Assembly: GCA_002779455.1 (NCBI GenBank)
Contig: PEWM01000150.1
Location: 1-5,410 of the forward strand
Reading direction: 5' to 3'
From: Deltaproteobacteria bacterium CG07_land_8_20_14_0_80_60_11
GTDB taxonomy: Bacteria; Desulfobacterota; Desulfobaccia; Desulfobaccales; 0-14-0-80-60-11
Length of the DNA stretch: 5,410 bases
This document shows positions 1 to 4,501 of this stretch, in pieces (position 1 is the first letter of the stretch; the number at the start of each line of letters is the position of its first letter). Made by a program: the position numbers and the translations under genes. The notes under the pieces are model-generated. The model saw only the letters and a program-made list of their open reading frames with translations, was not told the DNA's origin and did not search any database.

Positions 1-506
1 AAAACCATCTGCTGGTTGCGCAGGGCGTAAATTTCCGATTTGATGGAGCGCTTGTGGGCCTGTTCGAATTCCGCCTTGGCCTCCCGCTGGTACTTCAGGT
101 AGACCTCCGGCTGGGTCGTCTCAAGCTTAACGGCCTTCTGGGTTTTTTCTTCCGCGGACTTGATCAGGCGCTCCGCCTGGGCCAATTCATCCGCGGACAG
201 CTTCTGGTTGATGGCCTCCTGCTGGATCTCCCGGTCCGTCAGGGCTCGCTCCGCCTGCTGGGGGCCGCACTCTTTTTGCAGGATGGTGAACAGGGAGTTG
301 GCCTCTTTCGCCTGGGACTTGGCCTCGGCCGTATAGCCCGCCGTCAGTTTCTTTTCGGCGTTATCCAGCAGCTTCACGGCCCGCTTGTAAAGGATGGCGT
401 GATCGGGGCCGCACTTGGCCTTGGGTTGCTGGGCCAGGGCCGGCCCGCCAAGCCCCAGCACCAGGAGCACTCCCAAAATCATTGGCACAAACCGGAATCG
501 AATCAT
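1..506 (-). CDS. Exported helical protein of unknown function with two Cys-Gly-Pro motifs (C-terminus outside window)
   Basis: I do not recognise this family. The reading frame is open from an ATG at 506 to the window edge, giving 168 residues without the C-terminus. Residues 1-25 form a clear Sec signal peptide: basic start (MIRFRF), hydrophobic core, and a PALA-QQ cleavage site, so the protein should enter the periplasm. There is no lipobox cysteine. The mature part is hydrophilic, rich in Ala, Lys, Glu and Gln, and looks almost wholly alpha-helical, possibly coiled coil. KCGP (Cys32) and ECGP (Cys80) are the only cysteines seen, 48 residues apart, and could mark two related helical units or a disulfide. 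The start is supported by AAGGA (514-518), 7 nt upstream. The gene lies downstream of the L,D-transpeptidase on the same strand across a 181-bp gap, so cell-envelope work is plausible but unproven. It loosely resembles periplasmic helical proteins that precede OmpA-type domains; the missing C-terminus would decide that. Confidence 0.85.
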   Translation of the reverse strand, partial: MIRFRFVPMILGVLLVLGLGGPALAQQPKAKCGPDHAILYKRAVKLLDNAEKKLTAGYTAEAKSQAKEANSLFTILQKECGPQQAERALTDREIQQEAINQKLSADELAQAERLIKSAEEKTQKAVKLETTQPEVYLKYQREAKAEFEQAHKRSIKSEIYALRNQQMV

Positions 507-687
507 AATGGCGTCCTTTGTCAATGCAGGTGAAAAGTTTCGGTGATGGCCCGCGGCAACCGGGGCCGGCAGATCAGGTCGAAAACCGTTTCTTTCCCGG
601 GAAACCCGCGGGCGCACGAGCCGGGAGTGCCTTGCTGCCCTTGGCCCACCCGGTTCATCTGCGCCGCTGCAGGCCACCGGACGGAGT
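507..687. other. Intergenic gap between the L,D-transpeptidase and the exported CGP protein
   Basis: This 181-bp stretch has no convincing gene. It holds the 12-bp palindrome TTTCCCGGGAAA (593-604) and the adjoining short palindrome CCCGCGGG (605-612). I see no hairpin followed by a T-run that would make a clear terminator for the upstream operon, and no good sigma-70 promoter for the downstream gene. Read-through from the upstream operon therefore remains possible. Confidence 0.5.
514..518 (-). promoter_or_regulatory. Ribosome binding site of the exported CGP protein
   Basis: On the minus strand AAGGA lies 7 nt before the ATG at 506. This fixes the start directly ahead of the signal peptide. 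It is a sequence-based assignment with ideal spacing. Confidence 0.7.
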
Positions 688-1668
688 CTATTCTAACCTG
701 GTCTCCTGGCCCTGTAAAGGGGAAAGCCTGACCTCCTTGGGGGCATTGGAGGGTGAGGGGGCGGCGGCGGGGATGGGGTCAGCCGGGCTCTTGGTGATGT
801 CCTGGGCCAGGCCCGACCGGGTCTTGAGGATGGGCGGCACCTTATCCCAATCGATGCGATCGGCGATATTGTAGTACTCGGCCATGTCCTTGACCCATTC
901 CAGGGGGTGCAACTCCCACTGGTAGATATTGGGAATGGCCTCGAGATACACCCGGCCCTGGGGCGTGAGGGCCAGTTTGATGGGCCGGTAAATGATCTTC
1001 ACCGGGGTGCCCACCTCTACCTGGGGGAAGAGCTGCTCGATCTCGTGCGGGAGCATGCGGATGCAGCCGTGGGACACAAAGTAGCCCACGGTCCAGGGGC
1101 GGTTGGTGGCATGAATGCCCACCCCGGAGGCCGTGGTCCCCAGCCAGAATTTCCCCAGGGGATTTTTAGGCCCGGCAGGAACCTTCGTCACCACTTCATA
1201 ACCCCTTTCTTCCATCTCCTCCTGGATGGACGGCGGCACGTTCCAGGTGGGGTTCTTGCGCTTTTCGTAGATCTTATAAGTCCCGGTGGGGGTGGGCCAG
1301 CTGGGCTTGCCCACGGCCAGGGCATAGCGCCGCTGATAGGCCCCGTTCTGGAAATAGTACAGATGCAGTTCCGGCAAATTGATGATCAGGCCGTTTTGCA
1401 CCTCCATGGGCACGATGTGGGTGTTGTTGATCTTGAGCACCATGCCGGGTTTGAGCTTGTAGGGCTTCTTCAGGCCGTTCTGCCGGACCACTGTCACCCA
1501 GCGCACCCCCTGCTCCAGGGCCAGGCGATCCACGCTGGTGGGTTTCTCAATGGTAATCTCTTGCTCGCCGCCGGCCACCTGGGTATAGAGGGGCGGGGCC
1601 GTACCGGCGCCGGCCAGCTGCGCCCCCGTCAAGAGAACCACTATAATCATCCACACTCTTAAAGCCAT
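688..1668 (-). CDS. Secreted L,D-transpeptidase (LysM-like plus YkuD domain)
   Basis: This 326-residue protein is predicted to form L,D (3-3) cross-links in peptidoglycan, or to attach proteins to it, in the periplasm. Residues 1-22 are a signal peptide ending near AGAG. Residues about 35-86 resemble a degenerate LysM wall-binding domain, ending KLKPGMVLKI. The YkuD catalytic domain spans about 92-226: TPTGTYKI, GPKNPLGKFWLG, GIHATN (His186) and SHGCIRM (His200, catalytic Cys202). The remaining 100 residues hold a conserved-looking helical stretch and a Pro/Ala/Ser-rich tail (about 294-312). The ATG at 1668 is preferred because it starts one base after the stop of the upstream gene (TGAGATG), with AGAGG (1681-1685) 12 nt upstream; the spacing is a little long. 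An ATG at 1692 would add eight residues but lacks a purine-rich site. The stop is TAG at 688-690. It is the last gene of the tightly packed unit behind dgt, and translational coupling is likely. Assignment to the YkuD family is secure; the exact substrate is not visible. Confidence 0.95.
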   Translation of the reverse strand: MALRVWMIIVVLLTGAQLAGAGTAPPLYTQVAGGEQEITIEKPTSVDRLALEQGVRWVTVVRQNGLKKPYKLKPGMVLKINNTHIVPMEVQNGLIINLPELHLYYFQNGAYQRRYALAVGKPSWPTPTGTYKIYEKRKNPTWNVPPSIQEEMEERGYEVVTKVPAGPKNPLGKFWLGTTASGVGIHATNRPWTVGYFVSHGCIRMLPHEIEQLFPQVEVGTPVKIIYRPIKLALTPQGRVYLEAIPNIYQWELHPLEWVKDMAEYYNIADRIDWDKVPPILKTRSGLAQDITKSPADPIPAAAPSPSNAPKEVRLSPLQGQETRLE

Positions 1669-1669
1669 C

Positions 1670-2431
1670 TCAATATTCAACCTCTGCTTCATAAGGAAAG
1701 TGATCAGAAGGGTAGCGCCCTTCCTGATTATCCGTGACCATGGCCACCCGCCGGACCACAAAAGGCGGGGCCGCCAGAATCCAGTCGATCCGGCTGCCCC
1801 GGGGGCGGCCATCGAACCCGTGCTGGGTGGTGGCCTCCTCTTCCGGGGGATGCACCTGCCTCCAGGTATCCTTAAGGGGGCTGTCCCGGTGGATGAATTC
1901 CCGATACACCGGGTCGTCCGGCGGCTCATTAAAATCCCCCACCAGGATCAGGGGTTGGTTCCGGGGAAAGAAAAATTCCCGGATCATCCGGGCGCCCTCA
2001 CGCCGGGCCGCCTCCGAGACATGATCCAGATGGGTGTTGATGAAGTAAAAGCTGGTCGCCCGGCCCTTTTCCCGAAAGAGTCCATAGGTGACCATGCGGG
2101 GAAAGGCTGAGCCCCAGCTCAGGCTGCGGTGCGCCTGGGGGGTCTCGGACAGCCAGAACTCGCTGCTCTCCTCGACGTGAAAGCGGTCGCCCCGATAGAA
2201 AATGGTGGGATACTGGCAGGTGGGATCCACCCGGCGATGGGCCGTTAATGGCAGGTAGCCGGTCAGATGCTCCTCCAGGTAGAGGAGCTGGGGCACGGTG
2301 CCTTCCTGGGTCCCCAACAGGTCCGGCAGATGGTTGCCGATGACCTCCACCACCAGATCCTTCCGGAACTCCCATTCATCGGGGCCGTCCTGGGGCGTAG
2401 CAAACCGGAGATTAAACGTCATCAGGCGCAT
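1670..2431 (-). CDS. Endonuclease/exonuclease/phosphatase (EEP) family hydrolase
   Basis: This 253-residue protein is a single EEP domain, the metal-dependent phosphodiesterase fold of DNase I, AP endonucleases, sphingomyelinases and CCR4-type deadenylases. The full motif set is visible: TFNLRF with Asn7, GTQEG with Glu43 (metal ligand), NTHLDH with His134, GDFNEP with Asp166 and Asn168, SRIDWIL with Asp216, and SDHFP with Asp243-His244. There is no signal peptide, so it is probably cytoplasmic. The pattern fits the general secreted-or-cytosolic endonuclease/exonuclease/phosphatase group better than ExoIII, but the substrate (nucleic acid, phospholipid or small phosphoester) cannot be read from sequence. 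The ATG at 2431 is chosen because GGAGG (2438-2442) sits 6 nt upstream. An in-frame GTG at 2437 abuts that site with no spacing and is rejected. Its start overlaps the 3' end of dgt by 10 bp, and its TGA lies one base before the L,D-transpeptidase start, so the three genes look co-translated. Confidence 0.93.
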   Translation of the reverse strand: MRLMTFNLRFATPQDGPDEWEFRKDLVVEVIGNHLPDLLGTQEGTVPQLLYLEEHLTGYLPLTAHRRVDPTCQYPTIFYRGDRFHVEESSEFWLSETPQAHRSLSWGSAFPRMVTYGLFREKGRATSFYFINTHLDHVSEAARREGARMIREFFFPRNQPLILVGDFNEPPDDPVYREFIHRDSPLKDTWRQVHPPEEEATTQHGFDGRPRGSRIDWILAAPPFVVRRVAMVTDNQEGRYPSDHFPYEAEVEY

Positions 2432-3600
2432 GGCCACCCTCCGAACCCCACCCGCAAGGGCTGCGGGAAAAACAGGTCCTGGGAAGTCCGCAAAAAATAG
2501 GCGTCGGTCATGGAGGCCAGGAAATCCCGGACGATTTCCGCCGGCCGGCCGGACTCCCGGTAACCGGGGTCCATGAAGGCCAGGAAATCTATCCAGATGG
2601 GCGAATCCTCCCGGCCGGCCTCCACATCCGCTAAAAACCGCTCAAACAGCCGGTGGAACAGGGCCTCAATCTTGGGGGTCTCGGTCTTGATGCGGGGGTT
2701 GTCGTAAATCCGCCGGTAATTGAACTCCTTGAGCCTTTTTAAGAGCCGCCCGACTTCGGGACTGTAACCCACGTAATTCTTATCATAGCTGTGCGTGATG
2801 AGATCCGCCACCAGGCTGTAGACGATGGCCCCGTTGGTCCGGCCCAGTTTTTGCCCGACCTCGGGCGGCAGTTCCTCCCGCCGCAGCAGCTTCAGGGTGA
2901 TGGCATCCTCCAGGTCCCGGCCGATGTAGCTGATGGTGTCCGCCAGGCGGACCACGCACCCTTCCAGGGTCATGGGCTTCAGAGACACGGCCGGGTCGGC
3001 CAGCTTGGTCCGGAGCTCGGCCGAAAGGGAAGCAAAGGTCTTGTCTCCCTGGGGGGAGAGGCGTTCCAAATGGGTTTCCCCGTCGTGGCAGAGGATGCCA
3101 TCCAGAACCTGGAGGGAAAGGTTGAGCCCCCGCCCCTGCTTTTCCAGCCGGTCGAGGAACCACACTCCCTGGAGGCTGTGGAGAAAGGGGCCGACGCCGT
3201 GGGCCTTGCACAGGCCCGAGAGGATGCGCTCGCCGTCGTGGCCGAAGGGGGGGTGGCCGATGTCGTGGCCCAGGGCGATGGCCTCCAGAAGGTCCTCGTT
3301 CAGACGGAGAAACTTGCCGATGGTGCGGGCGATCTTGGACAGGAGCTGGACGTGCAGCACCCGGTGGCTGATTTGCTCGTGGCTGATGAGGTAAAAAACC
3401 TGGGTTTTGTCGATGTAGCGGGTATAAGCCCGGGAGTGGAGGATGCGGTCGGCGTCCACCGCGAAGTCCTGGCGGTGGCCCTCGGCGATACGCGCTTCAT
3501 AGCGCCGGCGGATGGCCTGGGCACTCTTGGTGGCATACGAAGAGAGCCCGGCTTCCTCCTGCTTATCCAGGAATTGCCGTAATTCGGCTAATTTGACCAT
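2422..3600 (-). CDS. dgt: dGTPase-like HD-domain deoxynucleotide triphosphohydrolase
   Basis: This 392-residue protein belongs to the dGTPase family, which hydrolyses dGTP or other dNTPs to the nucleoside and tripolyphosphate in the cytoplasm and so tunes dNTP pools. The N-terminal signature DRILHSRAYTRYIDKTQVF lies at 51-69. The HD metal site is complete: His83 (RVLHVQLL), His112-Asp113 in GHDIGHPPFGHDGE, and Asp221 in RLADTISYIGRD. His116 and His121, in the loop tied to catalysis in this family, are present. The rest is the expected helical region. The ATG at 3600 gives MVKLAELRQF; GGGGA (3604-3608) lies close upstream. An upstream TTG at 3651 is in frame but falls inside the -35 box of the promoter, so it cannot be the start from that transcript. 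This is the first gene of the leftward operon, and its TGA overlaps the next start. Nucleotide specificity (dGTP-specific or broad) cannot be told. Some relatives act in anti-phage defence, but no defence gene is nearby. Confidence 0.93.
   Translation of the reverse strand: MVKLAELRQFLDKQEEAGLSSYATKSAQAIRRRYEARIAEGHRQDFAVDADRILHSRAYTRYIDKTQVFYLISHEQISHRVLHVQLLSKIARTIGKFLRLNEDLLEAIALGHDIGHPPFGHDGERILSGLCKAHGVGPFLHSLQGVWFLDRLEKQGRGLNLSLQVLDGILCHDGETHLERLSPQGDKTFASLSAELRTKLADPAVSLKPMTLEGCVVRLADTISYIGRDLEDAITLKLLRREELPPEVGQKLGRTNGAIVYSLVADLITHSYDKNYVGYSPEVGRLLKRLKEFNYRRIYDNPRIKTETPKIEALFHRLFERFLADVEAGREDSPIWIDFLAFMDPGYRESGRPAEIVRDFLASMTDAYFLRTSQDLFFPQPLRVGFGGWPCA
2438..2442 (-). promoter_or_regulatory. 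Ribosome binding site of the EEP hydrolase
   Basis: GGAGG on the minus strand lies 6 nt before the ATG at 2431 and inside the last codons of dgt. It decides between the ATG at 2431 and the GTG at 2437, because the GTG would directly touch the site. Confidence 0.75.
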
Positions 3601-3622
3601 GCTTCCCCACTTCCCCGTGAAT

Positions 3623-3651
3623 ATTATACCACAGAGCCGGTGAACCCTCAA
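3623..3651 (-). promoter_or_regulatory. Sigma-70 type promoter of the dgt-EEP-L,D-transpeptidase unit
   Basis: On the minus strand TTGAGG (-35, 3646-3651) is followed after exactly 17 bp by a perfect TATAAT (-10, 3623-3628). Transcription would start near 3616, leaving a leader of only about 16 nt, GGGGAAGTGGGGAAGC, before the ATG at 3600. The match is four of six at -35 and six of six at -10. No operator is obvious, so this looks constitutive. Confidence 0.75.
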
Positions 3652-3672
3652 GTGCGGACCTAAAAATCACCA

Positions 3673-3699
3673 TTGAACTTCCGGGTTTTCTGATATAAT
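3673..3699 (+). promoter_or_regulatory. Possible rightward promoter with extended -10 element
   Basis: TTGAAC (3673-3678) is followed by a 15-bp spacer and TGATATAAT (3691-3699), a TGN-extended perfect -10. The spacer is short, but an extended -10 can compensate for a weak -35. Transcription would begin near 3706 and run through the composite repeat toward the ABM-fold gene at 3941, giving a leader of roughly 235 nt. It is divergent from the dgt promoter, with the two start points about 90 bp apart. Confidence 0.45.
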
Positions 3700-3756
3700 T
3701 ATAAACAGACCAGGCTCGGACGGCATGAGATCAAGTTGCCATCAAAAAATGCGGAA

Positions 3757-3820
3757 TTGTAGGGGCGCACCCGCGTGTGCGCCCTCAATGCAGGGCGGAC
3801 ACATGGGTCCGCCCCTACAA
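3757..3820. repeat. Composite palindromic repeat of the GTAGGGGC type, two hairpin units
   Basis: The outer arms TTGTAGGGGCG (3757-3767) and CGCCCCTACAA (3810-3820) are perfect 11-bp inverted repeats. Inside are two separate hairpins: GGGCGCAC/GTGCGCCC (3763-3770 with 3777-3784, loop CCGCGT) and GGGCGGAC/GTCCGCCC (3793-3800 with 3807-3814, loop ACATGG). The arrangement looks like two tandem units whose inner ends have decayed (CCCTCA and GCAGGG where GTAGGGG-like ends are expected). It probably belongs to the same family as the element at 4267-4295. It encodes no protein. Confidence 0.85.
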
Positions 3821-3928
3821 GAAAATTGCCGTTGGTTTGCGGCCTCGGTATAAGACCCCTTCCCCGGACCCGCCCCAAAGTCAGGGGCGCCGGCGGGAGC
3901 ACGGCATTTCCTCCAACCCCAATCACAT

Positions 3929-3934
3929 AAGGAG
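3929..3934 (+). promoter_or_regulatory. Ribosome binding site of the ABM-fold gene
   Basis: AAGGAG, a near-perfect anti-16S match, ends 6 nt before the ATG at 3941 and fixes that start. Confidence 0.85.
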
Positions 3935-3940
3935 AGGAAC

Positions 3941-4222
3941 ATGGTCAAGGTCTTGATGGAAAGGACGATTCGAGGGCAGAACGTGGGCCAAATCGTGCGC
4001 CTGTTGCGCCAACTCCGGGTTTTGGCCATGCAGCAGCCCGGCTATATCAGCGGCGAGACCCTGCATGGGGTGGACGACCCCAACTATTACCTGGTGATCA
4101 GCGCCTGGGAATCCCTAAGACAGTGGCAGGATTGGTTCAACCACCCGGAGCGGCAAAAATTGAGCGCCGAAATCGACAGCTACCTGGAATCCCCCACCCG
4201 CACCCGGGTGCTGACCAACTGA
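3941..4222 (+). CDS. Small ABM-fold protein (antibiotic biosynthesis monooxygenase-like)
   Basis: This 93-residue protein matches the single-domain ABM (dimeric alpha-beta barrel) family by eye. It has a beta strand VKVLMERTI (2-10), a helix with RLLRQLRVLAM (20-30), the typical QPGYISGETL (32-41), the strand YYLVISAWESL (49-59), and an aromatic helix QWQDWFNHPER (61-71) followed by LSAEIDSYLESPT. The whole length is one domain, as is usual for the family. Members include quinone-forming monooxygenases, heme-degrading enzymes and many proteins of unknown role. The Asn-Trp-His triad of IsdG-type heme oxygenases is not convincingly present because the N-terminal strand lacks the asparagine. The reaction is therefore unknown, and the family name does not imply antibiotic synthesis. 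It has an excellent AAGGAG site, stands alone between two repeat elements, and may be transcribed from the promoter near 3673-3699. Confidence 0.88.
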   Translation: MVKVLMERTIRGQNVGQIVRLLRQLRVLAMQQPGYISGETLHGVDDPNYYLVISAWESLRQWQDWFNHPERQKLSAEIDSYLESPTRTRVLTN

Positions 4223-4410
4223 GGCGGAGGCGCCCGGGATATCCCCCGGCATGATTGCAGGTTACTGTAGGGGCGGGTTTTAAACCCGCCCCTACCCGTT
4301 TACGGTTCAAGAACAATCCCGCCATTTTCCCAGGTCCCTTCCGGCAGTCTCAAGGGTATCGGTTCATCTCGCTTATGCCGATATTCCCGGTTCTAGGCCG
4401 CCGATAATTT
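4223..4410. other. Intergenic stretch before the recombinase promoter
   Basis: Apart from the 29-bp palindrome this stretch holds only a short palindrome, GGGATATCCC (4236-4245), within an imperfect GC-rich hairpin just after the ABM-fold gene. No terminator with a T-run, RNA gene or small reading frame with a ribosome binding site is visible between 4296 and 4410. Confidence 0.5.
4267..4295. repeat. Perfect 29-bp palindromic repeat of the GTAGGGGC type
   Basis: Arms GTAGGGGCGGGTTT (4267-4280) and AAACCCGCCCCTAC (4282-4295) are exact 14-bp inverted repeats around a single T. It lies 44 bp beyond the ABM-fold stop codon. Such elements are scattered between genes in many deltaproteobacterial and metagenomic genomes, where spurious translation of one strand gives peptides like VGAGLKPAPT, as it does here. 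As RNA it could form a strong hairpin, but no T-run follows, so a factor-independent terminator role is unlikely or inefficient. Confidence 0.9.
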
Positions 4411-4439
4411 TTGGCATTGCGGCCACTTCATGATATTAT
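4411..4439 (+). promoter_or_regulatory. Probable sigma-70 promoter of the tyrosine recombinase gene
   Basis: TTGGCA (-35, 4411-4416, five of six matches) is followed by a 17-bp spacer and TATTAT (-10, 4434-4439, five of six), preceded by TGA as an extended -10. Transcription should start near 4446, about 56 nt before the ATG at 4502. A second arrangement, TTGCGG (4417-4422) with TATATT (4441-4446) and an 18-bp spacer, overlaps it and is weaker. Confidence 0.6.
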
Positions 4440-4452
4440 TTATATTTTAAAT
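4425..4452 (+). other. Possible dif-like 28-bp sequence upstream of the recombinase gene
   Basis: The block divides as ACTTCATGATA (4425-4435), a 6-bp centre TTATTT, and ATATTTTAAAT (4442-4452). The right arm matches the classical XerD-side arm TTATGTTAAAT at nine of eleven positions; the left arm matches the Bacillus dif arm ACTTCCTAGAA at seven of eleven. The two arms show an imperfect dyad (seven of eleven). The block is AT-rich and overlaps the predicted promoter, so chance similarity is a serious alternative. Confidence 0.2.
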
Positions 4453-4476
4453 GAGTTAAACGGAAGAGGTGGGGAA

Positions 4477-4494
4477 GCTTTTCCCGGGAAAGGC
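4477..4494 (+). promoter_or_regulatory. Inverted repeat over the recombinase ribosome binding site
   Basis: GCTTTTCCCGGGAAAGGC can fold with a CCGG loop and a seven-pair stem including one G-U pair. Its 3' arm contains GGGAAAGG (4486-4493), the ribosome binding site 8 nt before the ATG at 4502. Folding would mask that site and could lower translation. Its core is the 12-bp palindrome TTTCCCGGGAAA (4480-4491), also found at 593-604. Confidence 0.35.
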
Positions 4495-4501
4495 CATCGC
4501 C

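Larger units (their letters stand above)
3652..3940. other. Divergent intergenic region between dgt and the ABM-fold gene
   Basis: About 340 bp separate the two start codons (3601-3940). The region holds the leftward dgt promoter, a possible rightward promoter, the composite repeat, and about 120 bp (3821-3940) with a weak hairpin (CGCCCC/GGGGCG around the AAAGTCA loop, near 3875-3895) and the ribosome binding site of the rightward gene. No tRNA, riboswitch fold or small gene is recognisable. Confidence 0.6.

Noticed and set aside
54..533. Plus-strand 159-codon frame opposite the exported protein
   Set aside because: It is a mirror of the minus-strand gene. The minus strand has a signal peptide and a well-spaced ribosome binding site, while this frame has a low-complexity Leu/Gly-rich product.
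1669..1929. N-terminal extension of the L,D-transpeptidase frame upstream of 1668
   Set aside because: The extra 87 residues are Arg/Pro-rich and overlap the EEP gene. They would bury the signal peptide in mid-protein.
2791..3582. Plus-strand 263-codon frame opposite dgt
   Set aside because: It is an antisense shadow of a gene with a complete HD-domain motif set; long antisense frames are expected at this GC content.
2422..3600. dgt as part of an anti-phage nucleotide-depletion system
   Set aside because: Some dGTPases act in defence, but the neighbours are an EEP hydrolase, a wall enzyme and Xer, with no nuclease, sensor or toxin partner. A housekeeping role is the simpler reading.
3699..3926. 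Minus-strand 75-codon reading frame across the intergenic region
   Set aside because: It is translation of the composite repeat (peptides such as GADPCVRPALRAHTRVRPYN) and has no good ribosome binding site; the repeat, not a protein, explains it.
4267..4295. Rho-independent terminator of the ABM-fold gene
   Set aside because: The stem is strong but is followed by CCGTTTACGG rather than a T-run, and the element belongs to a dispersed repeat type.
4137..4325. Minus-strand 62-codon frame containing VGAGLKPAPT
   Set aside because: The peptide is the usual spurious translation of the GTAGGGGCGGGTTT palindrome; the frame also overlaps the ABM-fold gene antisense.
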